The position numbers and the translations under genes were made by a program. A stretch of 64,000 bases of DNA from an uncultured Treponema sp. (GTDB lineage: Bacteria > Spirochaetota > Spirochaetia > Treponematales > Treponemataceae). The notes under the pieces were generated by a model that was not told the DNA's origin, did no database searches, and saw only the letters and a list, made by a program, of their open reading frames with translations. The stretch lies in assembly GCA_937894335.1 (NCBI GenBank), contig CALCRU010000040.1:1-64000 (forward strand). Reading direction: 5' to 3'. Of the stretch, positions 49,620 through 58,892 are shown one piece after another; the first letter of the stretch is position 1; the number at the start of each line of letters is the position of its first letter.

Positions 49620-50800
49620 GTTAAAATTCCTTTCGTCTTTTCCATAAGGGTTCTGCGCTCTTCCATGTATTTTGCCCATGTACTGCGCCCGTTTTCCCTA
49701 AGGTAGTTTATAAAATCGTCATCGAGTTTTTTTATTACAAACATTCCGTCTGTGCGGATGTATGTTGTAATCAGAATGGGGTTTATGTTTGCAATGCGTA
49801 TTCCGTTCAAAGTTTTTTCAAATCTTACTTCCGCCATGTAGCCTTCTCCTGTGTAGTCTCGGTTTGTATCTGGTGCGGAAAATGATGGAGAGGTTCTTTG
49901 TGCGCTGATTGTGTTTCCCATTGCATAGAAAATTAGCTTTGAAGTTCCTTTTTCTGCATTCTGTACAAGTTCCCAGTCTTTTGCAACATGGGGATGGTTT
50001 GCAAGAACCACATCAACTCCGGCGTTTAAAAAATCGTGGTAGAGTTTTTTGTGGTCGCCTGTTATTGCCTGAACATATTCTTCTTCTGCACAGTGAAAGC
50101 TAAGTACAAAAATGTCGCAAGGATTTTCTTCCCTAAGTCTGGTAAGGTATGAGGTAAATTCCCTTCGGGCTTTTCCGTTGGCTTCCACATAGTTTATGTA
50201 TGAGGAATAGGACGGCCTGTTTAGAATTTCTGTTACCGCAAGAAAGAGAATTTTCCATCCGTCTTTTTCTATAAACTCGTAGCTGTAGGAGGAAGAACTG
50301 TCTTTTAGCCCCGACTCGTATATAGGCCTAGAGGAGTCTTTTGTTTCTTTCCTGAGTTTTTCAAAGTATGCCCTTGTAGCCTGAATGCCTTCTAGCCCCT
50401 GATCGTTTGAGTGGTTGTTTGCTGTAGAAAAGACATTAAAGCCTGCATCTATTGCCGCCTGCACATATTCCGGGTGAGTGTTAAAGTTGGGGTAGGTGTC
50501 GTAAGGACGGGAGGCGTCTACTGGAGTTTCCAGATTTGCTACTGCCAAGGAGCATGCGCTTATGTCGCTTCTTACGGCTTCCCAAATTGCGTCAAAGTTT
50601 CCGTAGGCGTAGTTGGGCTTGTGCTGCATTATGTCGCCTGCAAACATTATTCTTATTCCGTCTTTGGAATAGGCAGTGCCTGCAGTTACAAGGGGGCTTC
50701 CATCGCTAAAAGTTCTTGCCGTTACGCAGGAACACAGAAGGCACAGCAGAGAGTAGATGAAAAATGAATTAAGAAGAGTCTTTCTCTTGCCGTGCCTCAT
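49610..50800 (-). CDS. CapA-family (PGA_cap) metallophosphatase-like lipoprotein
   Basis: A 396-residue exported protein. The signal ends in a lipobox-like CLLCSC, so it is probably a lipoprotein. The CapA domain has FAGDIMQHKP, ANLETPVD, STANNHSNDQG and ANHPHVAKDWE, the metal-binding positions of the calcineurin-like superfamily. CapA in Bacillus takes part in poly-gamma-glutamate export; here no cap operon is present, so the role is open. It follows pta by six bases and overlaps the helicase gene. Confidence 0.85.
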   Translation of the reverse strand: MRHGKRKTLLNSFFIYSLLCLLCSCVTARTFSDGSPLVTAGTAYSKDGIRIMFAGDIMQHKPNYAYGNFDAIWEAVRSDISACSLAVANLETPVDASRPYDTYPNFNTHPEYVQAAIDAGFNVFSTANNHSNDQGLEGIQATRAYFEKLRKETKDSSRPIYESGLKDSSSSYSYEFIEKDGWKILFLAVTEILNRPSYSSYINYVEANGKARREFTSYLTRLREENPCDIFVLSFHCAEEEYVQAITGDHKKLYHDFLNAGVDVVLANHPHVAKDWELVQNAEKGTSKLIFYAMGNTISAQRTSPSFSAPDTNRDYTGEGYMAEVRFEKTLNGIRIANINPILITTYIRTDGMFVIKKLDDDFINYLRENGRSTWAKYMEERRTLMEKTKGILTWQ

Positions 50801-50806
50801 GTCGCC

Positions 50807-51814
50807 TTATTTTTTTCCGGCTTGAACAAGGGTAATTGCAGAAGTTACTACAATGTCTTCTGCAGAGCATCCGCGACTGAGGTCAGAAATAGGCTTTGCA
50901 AATCCCTGAAGGATTGGTCCGTAGGCGTCTGCATGGGCAAAGCGCTGTACCAGTTTGTATCCTATGTTTCCAGCGTTAAGGTCTGGGAAAATAAGAGTGT
51001 TTACCTTTCCTGTAACGGGGCTTCCTGGAGCCTTGCGCTCAGTTACTTCTGGAATGAGTGCTGCATCAGCCTGAAGTTCTCCGTCTACAAGAAGGTCGGG
51101 TGCCTTTTCTTTTACCAGCTTGAGGGCTTCTTGAACCTTTACTACATCATCGATTTTTCCGCCGCTTCCCTTTGAAGAGAATGAAAGCATGGCAACTGCT
51201 GGTTCAACGCCCAACAGGTCTTTGCATGAAACTGAAGCGGATACTGCAATGTCTGCAAGCTGTTCGCTGGTGGGATTAGGAACAACGGCACAGTCAGAAA
51301 ATACCATGAGTCCGTCTGAACCCCATTTCTTGTCGTGGGTGTCGATTACAAAGCATGAGGAGGCTGTCTTTGTTCCGGGAGCAGTCTTTATTATGGTAAG
51401 CCCCGCACGAAGAAGGTCTGCTGTAGAACTTAATGCGCCCGAAACCATTGCATCGGCCTTGCCCATTCGTACCATCATTGCACCGAACTTAAGGGGATCC
51501 TTCATGCCGTCGGCAGCCTGTTCTTCGGTCATACCCTTGGCTTTCCTTAGCTCGTAGTATTCCTTTGTAAAGTCTGCGCTCCATTCGCTTGTAGCCGGGT
51601 CAATAAATTCAACTCCTGCTCCAAGTTCAACGCAATTCTTTTTTGCAACGCTAAGAATTTCGTCCTTCTTTCCAAGGAGGATTACTGTGCGAGCAATTTT
51701 TTCCTTTGCAATTTTTGATGCCGCAATAACGGTGCGGTCTTCTGTTCCTTCTGGCAATACAAGGCTGTTTGCATAAGAAATAGCCTTTTTCTTCATTGAT
51801 TCAACAAAATCCAT
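50807..51814 (-). CDS. pta: Phosphate acetyltransferase
   Basis: Interconverts acetyl-CoA and acetyl phosphate, a main step of acetate-forming fermentation. N-terminus LPEGTEDRTVIAA, central GALSSTADLLRAGLTII and C-terminal NTLIFPDLNAGNIGYKLVQR match the Pta family. 335 aa is the short form without the regulatory N-terminal domain. Gaps of 23 bases to the protease gene and six to the CapA-like gene suggest one transcript. AGGA precedes ATG. Acetate kinase is not in this window. Confidence 0.95.
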   Translation of the reverse strand: MDFVESMKKKAISYANSLVLPEGTEDRTVIAASKIAKEKIARTVILLGKKDEILSVAKKNCVELGAGVEFIDPATSEWSADFTKEYYELRKAKGMTEEQAADGMKDPLKFGAMMVRMGKADAMVSGALSSTADLLRAGLTIIKTAPGTKTASSCFVIDTHDKKWGSDGLMVFSDCAVVPNPTSEQLADIAVSASVSCKDLLGVEPAVAMLSFSSKGSGGKIDDVVKVQEALKLVKEKAPDLLVDGELQADAALIPEVTERKAPGSPVTGKVNTLIFPDLNAGNIGYKLVQRFAHADAYGPILQGFAKPISDLSRGCSAEDIVVTSAITLVQAGKK

Positions 51815-51837
51815 CTTATTTCCTCGATGTAGTCATT

Positions 51838-53826
51838 TTACTGTTTTATGCCCAAAGCGTCCAGTATGGAATCACGGAACTCTGTCATTTCTTCTATCCT
51901 GTTTGCACCCTGAATCTCAAGTCCTAGAACATTAAGCGAAGAGTCTGTAATGTCGTACACAATGTCGCAGTTTGTAATCTGACCGTCTGTGTAGGGCTCT
52001 CCGTTAAAGGTCATGCTCCTGTTTTTGATTTTTTTGTAGTTGTCCTGAGTTGATTTTGACGCGCCTGCTGGAGGCTGGTTTACATGCAGAACCTGAATGT
52101 AGTGGTAGTCGTTTGTTCCTTCGTTTGTGGAAAGGGCTATTACCGAAACAGACTGCTTAAGTCCTGATTTTTTTTCGCGCTCGTAGGTGTAGGCCAGACA
52201 GAATTCGTCTTCGTCAGTGTCGTCAGCATAAACAAGATCCGGGTCTATGTCTATGTCGATTTCACCAAACTTCATTACAAGTTCATCAGGTGAGTAGGAG
52301 AATTTTGCATCGGCAAGAAACTTGTGCCTAGGGTAGACTGACTTTGGAAGGGAAAGATATTCGTTCCAGTCTCGTACTGTCCCGTAGTATGGAGGAATGC
52401 AGAAGTCCGTAAGGTAGGGAATATCTGTGTTCCATCCGTTTTCTATGTCGCATACATCGTCATATACTGACATGATAAAAATGCCCTGAGGAAGGGGAAG
52501 CTCATAGGCAAGTACGCTAACATCTGCCCAGGGAACATCCCACTGAGCCACAATCCACTGTCTTCCCAAACGGTCTGTGTGTGTAGATGTGGAAACTGGT
52601 TCACCGTAGGAAACAATGCGTACAGATTCCGTTCCTACAGCCCTCCACATTGGAGAGGCCTCAAGCATGTAGTCCATGCACAACTTGGGATTTTTGATAA
52701 GTTCTTCCTCGCTTACGCTGTCTGGCTTTTTTATGTAGGCCATCTGCATGCCAAGAAAGTCTGCATAGTCCACGCTACCGTTGTCTTCTAGATCAAAACT
52801 TTCTGTGTCGGTGTAGTAGGCCCCCCACTTGTTGTTGCTGGAAAGACACATGAACATGGGGAAGCTGGGCAGAAAGTTTGCCGTAAAGATGGAGTTGTTT
52901 TTGTCTGTCTGAACAAAAGAGCCTTCGCCAGTAAAGCAGTACTTTGCATAAAGAGCCGAGGCATGGTTCTTTGTAACGGACTGCATGTTCTTCCAACATT
53001 CCTGACGGACAGTGCCTATGGGAGAGGGAAGCTGGACTTCAAATTCGTACTTCTTGTAAAAGCGCTGGCTTTCTATGTTTGCAAGGCGGTAGTAAACCTC
53101 CATGTTTACAATTCCCTTTCCATCGGGACTGTTTTCTATTTCTGCAATGGGAAGGGCATAGTTAAGGTTTTCTGTCTGATTTTTCATGGTTATTATGCCC
53201 ACGACATTTCCGTCCCTGTCAACAAGGGGACCTCCTGAGTTTCCGGGACTTGCGGCTGCGGAAAACCTAAGCCACTTCCAGCGACCGTCCTGAGTTTCGG
53301 GGGTGCGGCTGGTAAACATTCCATCGCGGATTATTATGCCTTCGCCCTGAGCGTTTCCCACTGCAAACACTTGGGTGTTGATTGCAATGCTACGGTTAAA
53401 GTGGAGTCCAGAGCCTTTTTCTACGCTAAGATTCTTTGCCGTAAATATTACAAAATCCCTGTCTGTGGCAAATTTTACAATTGTATCTATGGGGTAAACC
53501 TCTCCCTCCATATCGCGGATAAAGAATTCATCCTGATGAAGCTTAAATTCCAACTGAAGAACATGGGAAGCGGTGTAGAGGTAGCCGTCATCCATAAGAA
53601 ATGCTGTTCCTATGGAATCATACTTGTCTGTGCGCTCTGCATAGGAAAGTCTTTCTACGGGAAGTTCCCTGTCATAAACAAGGGGGTCGCCTTCAGCTTT
53701 TTTTGTAACTACTTCAAATACGCAGGAGGAAAGTTTTGCAATTACTTCTGGCGCAAGAACAGTCTGGGCTGCCGCAAAAACGGGGATAAGGGCCATTAAG
53801 GCTATGACCAACAGATTTTTTTTCAT
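51838..53826 (-). CDS. Exported trypsin-like serine protease with long C-terminal region
   Basis: A 662-residue exported protein. Signal peptide (1-20, IPVFAAAQ). The protease domain (about 30-240) has His88 (TASHV), Asp124 (TDRDFVIF) and Ser197 (SPGNSGGPL), so the triad is complete and the fold is DegP-like, but no PDZ is obvious. The remaining 420 residues are a separate, acidic domain not recognised as a family. It may handle misfolded periplasmic proteins. A promoter with TATACT is upstream. First gene of the minus-strand group with pta, CapA-like and helicase genes. Confidence 0.85.
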   Translation of the reverse strand: MKKNLLVIALMALIPVFAAAQTVLAPEVIAKLSSCVFEVVTKKAEGDPLVYDRELPVERLSYAERTDKYDSIGTAFLMDDGYLYTASHVLQLEFKLHQDEFFIRDMEGEVYPIDTIVKFATDRDFVIFTAKNLSVEKGSGLHFNRSIAINTQVFAVGNAQGEGIIIRDGMFTSRTPETQDGRWKWLRFSAAASPGNSGGPLVDRDGNVVGIITMKNQTENLNYALPIAEIENSPDGKGIVNMEVYYRLANIESQRFYKKYEFEVQLPSPIGTVRQECWKNMQSVTKNHASALYAKYCFTGEGSFVQTDKNNSIFTANFLPSFPMFMCLSSNNKWGAYYTDTESFDLEDNGSVDYADFLGMQMAYIKKPDSVSEEELIKNPKLCMDYMLEASPMWRAVGTESVRIVSYGEPVSTSTHTDRLGRQWIVAQWDVPWADVSVLAYELPLPQGIFIMSVYDDVCDIENGWNTDIPYLTDFCIPPYYGTVRDWNEYLSLPKSVYPRHKFLADAKFSYSPDELVMKFGEIDIDIDPDLVYADDTDEDEFCLAYTYEREKKSGLKQSVSVIALSTNEGTNDYHYIQVLHVNQPPAGASKSTQDNYKKIKNRSMTFNGEPYTDGQITNCDIVYDITDSSLNVLGLEIQGANRIEEMTEFRDSILDALGIKQ

Positions 53827-53859
53827 TGTGAAAAACTCCTTTTTGTGGTGTCTCTAAAG

Positions 53860-53888
53860 AGTATAACACATTTGTCTGCAAAATGTAA
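53860..53888 (-). promoter_or_regulatory. Promoter for the protease-pta group
   Basis: On the minus strand: TTACAT, 17 bp, TATACT. The -10 box ends 33 bases before the ATG at 53826, which has AGGAG upstream: a normal leadered gene. Confidence 0.6.
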
Positions 53889-53923
53889 CTATATGTACAG
53901 AGGGTAGGAGGGGGCGCAACCAG

Positions 53924-53952
53924 TTGAAAAAGTCACGGAAAGGGGGTACAAT
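53924..53952 (+). promoter_or_regulatory. Promoter for the bactofilin gene, predicting a leaderless transcript
   Basis: TTGAAA (53924-53929), 17-bp spacer, TACAAT (53947-53952), then six bases to ATG at 53959. No ribosome binding site after the -10 box. Confidence 0.65.
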
Positions 53953-53958
53953 GGAAGC

Positions 53959-54336
53959 ATGTTTGAAGTAAAAGATATTGCCCATTTGGAAATGGAAGAG
54001 GAAGACTTTGATACGGTAATGGCGGGTGACATTACTTTTTCGGGACACATCCGCTTTGTAAAGCCCCTTATGATAAAGGGAACCGTAACAGGCTCCATTG
54101 ACGCCACTAGCGACCTTCTTATAGATAGCGATGCAAAAGTTACCGCAGATATAGTTGCCGACAGGGTTCTTGTAAAGGGGTCCGTTAAGGGTAACATAAA
54201 GTGCAGGCATCTAGTTTATGTAACAAGTACTGGTTCTGTAAACGGAGACATTACCTCTGCACAGGTTGTGCTTGAGCCGGGGTCAGTGTTTACGGGAAAA
54301 TGCTCCATGGTTCGCGAAGAGGGGGCAGATAAATGA
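53959..54336 (+). CDS. Bactofilin-family cytoskeletal protein
   Basis: A 125-residue polymer-forming protein (DUF583). The core is a right-handed beta-helix made of short repeats: ITFSGHIRFVKPLMIKGTV, GSIDATSDLLIDSDAKVTAD and VLVKGSVKGNIKCRHLVY. Bactofilins assemble filaments at the membrane and affect cell shape or wall synthesis. The start has only six bases after the -10 box. Its stop overlaps the start of the next gene (ATGA). Confidence 0.9.
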   Translation: MFEVKDIAHLEMEEEDFDTVMAGDITFSGHIRFVKPLMIKGTVTGSIDATSDLLIDSDAKVTADIVADRVLVKGSVKGNIKCRHLVYVTSTGSVNGDITSAQVVLEPGSVFTGKCSMVREEGADK

Positions 54337-54962
54337 ATTTAAAACGAATTGCCCTTGTGAGCTTGTGTGCATTGGCACTTTCTTCTGCCTTTGCCCAAAC
54401 CGAAAAGCCTGACGCCCTTAAACTTTACAACTCTGGAAACTTTAGGGATGCAATTTCTGTATGCGAAGATGAACTTGCCTTAAATCCCAACAACATGGAA
54501 TCCTACACCGTACTGTGCTGGGCACTGGTTGCAAACGGACAGTATCTTGAAGCCGAAACTCGTGCTCAGGAAGCCAGACGCATAAACTCCTACGATGTAA
54601 GAATCATAGAAGTCCTTGGTGAGGCAAAGTACTATCTGGGAAAACTTGAAGAAGCTCTTTCCCTTTTCCAGCGTTATGTTTCTAGCGTACCTGAAAATGC
54701 TGGACGACTGGGAAAAGTCTATTACCTTATGGGTGAAATTTACATAAACCAGGCTCGTTACGAACATGCCGACATTTCTCTTACCATGGCAGTGCGCCTT
54801 GAGCAGAATACGGCCCTTTGGTGGAGCCGACTGGGATATGCTAGGGAGATGACAAAGAGTTATTCTTCTGCCATTGCCGCATATGATCAGGCCTTGGTGC
54901 TTAATCCTCAGCTTAGGGATGCGTCAAACGGCAAACTGCGATGCCAGTCACATCTTCGCTAG
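54333..54962 (+). CDS. Exported TPR protein
   Basis: A 209-residue exported protein with signal peptide (1-21, ALSSAFAQ) and about four TPR units, such as LYNSGNFRDAISVCEDELAL, GQYLEAETRAQEARRINS and KSYSSAIAAYDQALVLNPQ. It should be a periplasmic scaffold. The coupling to bactofilin suggests a shared role at the envelope. The ATG overlaps the bactofilin stop codon. Confidence 0.88.
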   Translation: MNLKRIALVSLCALALSSAFAQTEKPDALKLYNSGNFRDAISVCEDELALNPNNMESYTVLCWALVANGQYLEAETRAQEARRINSYDVRIIEVLGEAKYYLGKLEEALSLFQRYVSSVPENAGRLGKVYYLMGEIYINQARYEHADISLTMAVRLEQNTALWWSRLGYAREMTKSYSSAIAAYDQALVLNPQLRDASNGKLRCQSHLR

Positions 54963-54974
54963 AGCCTTTGAATT

Positions 54975-56342
54975 ATGAAGTTCCGCGTTCACTTTGAGAC
55001 TCTTGGCTGCAGGCTTAATCAGGACGAAACAGAGGGGGCTGCGGAAGCCTTCCGTTCAGAGGGATTTTTCTGCACTATGGGAGGTCTTTCTTCCTCTTCC
55101 CAGCCTGATGCTGAGACCCTTCTTGCTGTCCTTAATACATGCACTGTAACAGGCAAGGCAGAACAGAAGGCCCGTAGAATAATTCGCCTTATGCTTTCCT
55201 CCTTTCCCAATGCGGTGGTAATTGTAACCGGATGCTATGCCAGTCTTGACGGAGAAATTATAAAGTCAATCTGTCCCGAAAGAATAGTTGTCCTTGGGGG
55301 AAACAAAAAGCAACTACTTTCAAAGATTCCCCCTGCTGTTAAAAAAGAGGGACTTACTCAAAAAGATGTTCTTGACGCCTTGAGGGGACTTTCAGAGCCT
55401 TCTCCATTTACGCTTTACACTTCCACATTCCAAAAGCACAGTCGGTCATCCTTAAAAATTCAGGACGGATGCAACTGTTCATGCTCCTTCTGCAGAATAT
55501 GCCTAGCCCGAGGTCGTTCAGTTTCTCTGCCTTGGAAAGAAGTTGTTCGCCGAGTTCAGGAACTGGAATCCCTTGGCATGGGCGAAGTTGTGCTTACGGG
55601 AGTAAACCTGTGCCAGTACGAAGACTTTCTGGAAGATGGAAAACGCATTCGCCTTACAGAACTTCTTTCTCTCATTCTTAAAAACACAAGTACAATCCGC
55701 ATAAGGCTTTCGAGCCTTTACCCTCAGTCCCTAAATGCCGACATGTGTGCCGTTCTTTCCCACAGCCGAATTCAGCCCTTCTTTCACCTTAGTATACAGT
55801 CAGGAAGTCCAAGAATACTTTCCCTCATGAACAGGCCACATTCCCTTGAGCAGGTGGAAGAGGCTGTTAGACTGCTGAGGGTGGCAAAAGAAGACCCCTT
55901 CATTTCTTGCGACATCATAGCTGGATTTCCTTCAGAAACCGAGGAAGACTTTGAACTTACCCAGAAACTTTGCAGAAAGAGTGACTTTGCATGGATTCAC
56001 GCCTTTCCTTTTTCTCCCAGACCGGGAACAAGGGCTAAGGATATGGAAAATCAGGTTCCAGAGCGCATTAAGGACCAGCGTGTGGAATGGCTTACAAAAA
56101 CAGCTGTAGACGGAAAAATTGCCTACATAGAGCGCCACAAGGGAAAGGTTCTGTCTGCGGTTCTTGAAAACAGGGAGAAACTTTGCGCCGTAACGGAAAA
56201 CTATCTGCATGTGTCCTGTTCCGTAGAAGAAGGCATTGAGGTAAAAAGAGGTTCTGTCTGCAGGGTAAGAATTGGAGACCCACTTAAAAAGTCCATAGAG
56301 GGTGGCAGGGAAGAAGACTGCACTGGAACGATAGTTGGCTAG
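54975..56342 (+). CDS. mtaB: tRNA t6A37 methylthiotransferase MtaB
   Basis: Radical-SAM enzyme that methylthiolates t6A37 in tRNAs reading ANN codons, such as tRNA-Lys. N-terminal cluster cysteines in LGCRLNQ, NTCTVT and TGCYA; radical SAM cysteines in CNCSCSFC; C-terminal TRAM-like domain. The LGCRLNQ start and TVTGKAEQKARR stretch favour MtaB over MiaB (48-1424) and RimO. 455 aa. It follows the TPR gene by 12 bases, with no clear binding site. The tRNA-Lys(UUU) gene next to it is a likely substrate. Confidence 0.92.
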   Translation: MKFRVHFETLGCRLNQDETEGAAEAFRSEGFFCTMGGLSSSSQPDAETLLAVLNTCTVTGKAEQKARRIIRLMLSSFPNAVVIVTGCYASLDGEIIKSICPERIVVLGGNKKQLLSKIPPAVKKEGLTQKDVLDALRGLSEPSPFTLYTSTFQKHSRSSLKIQDGCNCSCSFCRICLARGRSVSLPWKEVVRRVQELESLGMGEVVLTGVNLCQYEDFLEDGKRIRLTELLSLILKNTSTIRIRLSSLYPQSLNADMCAVLSHSRIQPFFHLSIQSGSPRILSLMNRPHSLEQVEEAVRLLRVAKEDPFISCDIIAGFPSETEEDFELTQKLCRKSDFAWIHAFPFSPRPGTRAKDMENQVPERIKDQRVEWLTKTAVDGKIAYIERHKGKVLSAVLENREKLCAVTENYLHVSCSVEEGIEVKRGSVCRVRIGDPLKKSIEGGREEDCTGTIVG

Positions 56343-56372
56343 GGCTAGAAGTTTAAATCCCTAACTATGAGC

Positions 56373-56408
56373 AAAAAAATACCCCCTGGTTTTAGCAGGG
56401 GGATTTTT
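56373..56408. terminator. Bidirectional intrinsic terminator between mtaB and tRNA-Lys
   Basis: CCCCCTG/CAGGGGG stem with a seven-base loop. A run of T follows on the plus strand and a run of seven A precedes, so it works for mtaB on the plus strand and for the tRNA on the minus strand. Confidence 0.88.
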
Positions 56409-56427
56409 ACACAGAGGGAGTTGTTTA

Positions 56428-56500
56428 TGAGCTATTGCAGATTCGAACTGCAGACCCACGCCTTAAAAGGGCGTTGCTCTACCTACTGAGCTAATAGCCC
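56428..56500 (-). tRNA. tRNA-Lys (anticodon UUU)
   Basis: Read on the minus strand, GGGCTAT pairs with ATAGCTC in the acceptor stem. A D-arm (AGCTCAGTAGGTAGAGC), an anticodon stem ACGCC/GGCGT with loop CTTTTAA (anticodon UUU) and a T-arm GTTCGAATC complete a 73-nt cloverleaf. The 3' CCA is not encoded. It is transcribed against its neighbours. Confidence 0.95.
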
Positions 56501-56609
56501 GTACATTTCCCAAAGTGTAAGACGAGTATAAAGACATTTTTTTATTTAGTCAAGTGCAAATTCTGCTATACTTGAAATAAAAGTACAAATTTATTATTAT
56601 CATTTCATT

Positions 56610-57272
56610 ATGGAAAAGGTATTTCTGTCACGGCGTAATCTTGAAACCATGTCTACCGCAGACCTGATTTCCCTTGCTGATGACTACGGCATTGACATTC
56701 CCGGCAGTTTGAATAGAAGTTTCATCATAGGCGAACTCCTTGCATTCAGCGATGAACTTGAACGGGAGCAGGAGACCACTGTCCTTCTTTCTGACGGAGA
56801 GGAATCCTCTGTAGACACACTGCCATCTTCATACAACGAAACTGCAATACGGGTACTTGCTAGAAATCCTGCATGGGCTTTCGTCTACTGGGACTTTAAG
56901 GAAAGCGACATTGAATCAATACAGGATGATTTTTTAGAGGATAGCATTTTCCTTAGGGTAAGGTATTTTTCCACTATGGACGGAGAAAAGCCTGCCGACA
57001 GTTTTGACATACAGGTTCCCCTTTCCGACAGGGAGCGCTATGTGCTTATTTCTAGAAGAGAAAAGTTCTTTGATGTGGAACTTACGATACACACAGAAGA
57101 GGGCTGCGTAAAGAGCCTTGCGGTTTCCAACAGAGTGGAAGCATCGCCCGAATGTTCTGATGCGGTTCTTGCACAACCGGGAAGCGAAATTTCCATGTCT
57201 GAGCTTACAAGGCTTTCGGGAATGGAAAAGCTGCTGCATAATCATTATGTAAATCACCGTCAGGCGTTTTAG
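56610..57272 (+). CDS. DUF4912 protein
   Basis: A 220-residue protein. The first 50 residues form a SAP-like or Rho-N-like helical unit (MSTADLISLADDYGIDI, RSFIIGELLAF). The DUF4912 part follows (about 75-200), with VLARNPAWAFVYWDF, the family's most conserved stretch, and YVLISRREKFFDVEL. Function is unknown. The family is often next to or fused with GH57 glucan-branching enzymes, as here. The start has no binding site; a TATCAT box lies six bases upstream (56598-56603), with a 19-bp spacer to TTGAAA, so it may be another leaderless gene. Another TATACT is at 56567-56572. Confidence 0.85.
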   Translation: MEKVFLSRRNLETMSTADLISLADDYGIDIPGSLNRSFIIGELLAFSDELEREQETTVLLSDGEESSVDTLPSSYNETAIRVLARNPAWAFVYWDFKESDIESIQDDFLEDSIFLRVRYFSTMDGEKPADSFDIQVPLSDRERYVLISRREKFFDVELTIHTEEGCVKSLAVSNRVEASPECSDAVLAQPGSEISMSELTRLSGMEKLLHNHYVNHRQAF

Positions 57273-57299
57273 TGTAAAAAGAGGTTGAAAGGGGAACTG

Positions 57300-58892
57300 A
57301 TGAGTAAAAACAGTCTTGCAATTATTTTGAATGCCAGTCAGGAATATGTAATGGAAATCTCCAGAGACAGCGGTGAGCAGAACACTATGCTTTTTTCCGC
57401 AATATCCCAGACATATCTTCCCCTTCTTGACATGCTTTCTCGCCTTGAAGAAGACCAAGTACCCTGTAAAATAGGTCTTGTGCTTCCTTCTTCCCTTTGT
57501 ACTCTCCTTGCCGACCCTAGATTGCAAAAACTTTACATAGACCATCTTGACCGCCGCATTGCCCTTGGTGAGTCGGAATGCAAAAGACTTTCTTCTGATG
57601 CTGTGCTTCTTGAGCAGGCAATGCGCTGTCTTAACCGTGCAAAAAAAGATAGATCAGACTTTACCGAAACATACAATCAGGACATTTTGGGAGCCTTAAA
57701 AACATGGGCAAAAAAGGGGTTCCTTGAGCTTATTCCCACTGCGGCAACAGGAGCCTTTCTTTCCCACTATGCCGACATGACGGAAGTTCTTAATGCTCAG
57801 ATTGAAACTGGACTTTATGCCCAGCGACAGTTCTTTGGCGATACAGGTGAGGGATTTTTCCTTCCCTATCAGGCTTATTCAACTGGCATAGAAAAAGTTC
57901 TCCGCGCCTACGGGGTAACATACACGGTCCTTGACGCTAGGGCACTTCTCTTTTCAAAGGACGGCGCTCAGTGCGGAATTTTTTCTCCAGTGCGTACAGG
58001 AAACTCCCTTGTAATTTTTGGGAGCGACCCCTTCTGCGAGGAAGAAATTTCTGGTGAGGAAGGATATTCAAAAAATGCTGTCTATCTTTCCGAACACTTT
58101 GACATAGGATTTGATCTTGATTCTTCCGACTTAAAGAGTTTTTCTATGCCTGACGAAAAACGGCTTCCTACCCTCTACCGCTACTGGGCCAATGCTGAGG
58201 GGCAGGAAAGGGTAGTCTACGATGAGGAAAAGGCCAAGGCTCAGGCAGAGCGCGATGCAGAAACTTTTGTGCAAAAACGGATGGAACTTCTTCTGAATGC
58301 AGAAAAGTCCATGTCTTCTTCTGGTGAACAGTCTCCACTTCTTGTATGTACCATCCCTGCGGAACTTATTGGGCAGCGCTGGAATGAGGGAATCTTCTGG
58401 CTGGAAAGCCTTATCCGTAAGGTTGAAGCCTCCCAGTCAGTGGAACTTTCATTCTGCAAAAATCATGTTCAGAATCAGTTTGAACTTCCCAAAATAAGAC
58501 CCTATCCCTGTGCCTCAAGCGGTTCTGGTTACGGTGAGAATTTTCTGGACAGTTCCAACAGCTGGATGACCCGCTATGTGCGCAAGGCTAGCGAACGCAT
58601 GGTTGATCTAGCAGAAAGGTTCCCCTCCGAAACAGGACTTAAGGCTCGACTTTTGAACATTGCCGCCAGAGAAGTACTTCTTGCCCAGTCCTGCGAGTGG
58701 CAGCGCATGGTAAGCGAAGGAATTCTTCCAGACGAGGCGGCTTCCCAGTTTAAGGAGCATATTCTTGCCTTTACAGTTGTCTTTGATTCCCTTGCAAGCA
58801 ACACTGTTAGCACGGAATGGCTTACCCGTATAGAAAAAGAACATGCCATTTTTCCGTGGATAAACTATCGCATTTTTAGCAGGAAAAAATAG
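57300..58892 (+). CDS. GH57-fold protein, probable pseudoenzyme
   Basis: A 530-residue protein with the layout of GH57 1,4-alpha-glucan branching enzymes. The first motif HAHLPY reads NASQEY (from residue 11). AATHGFLP reads AATGAFLS. The nucleophile motif GFWLPEC reads GFFLPYQ (Tyr190 for Glu). The acid/base motif DAELFGHWW reads PAELIGQRW (Pro353 for Asp). The GFF-LP, TGIEKVLRAYGV and helical C-terminal AAREVLLAQS stretches keep the fold. It is therefore probably non-catalytic, a glucan sensor or structural protein. ATG at 57300 has AAGGGG upstream, and the gene follows DUF4912 by 27 bases. Confidence 0.85.
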   Translation: MSKNSLAIILNASQEYVMEISRDSGEQNTMLFSAISQTYLPLLDMLSRLEEDQVPCKIGLVLPSSLCTLLADPRLQKLYIDHLDRRIALGESECKRLSSDAVLLEQAMRCLNRAKKDRSDFTETYNQDILGALKTWAKKGFLELIPTAATGAFLSHYADMTEVLNAQIETGLYAQRQFFGDTGEGFFLPYQAYSTGIEKVLRAYGVTYTVLDARALLFSKDGAQCGIFSPVRTGNSLVIFGSDPFCEEEISGEEGYSKNAVYLSEHFDIGFDLDSSDLKSFSMPDEKRLPTLYRYWANAEGQERVVYDEEKAKAQAERDAETFVQKRMELLLNAEKSMSSSGEQSPLLVCTIPAELIGQRWNEGIFWLESLIRKVEASQSVELSFCKNHVQNQFELPKIRPYPCASSGSGYGENFLDSSNSWMTRYVRKASERMVDLAERFPSETGLKARLLNIAAREVLLAQSCEWQRMVSEGILPDEAASQFKEHILAFTVVFDSLASNTVSTEWLTRIEKEHAIFPWINYRIFSRKK

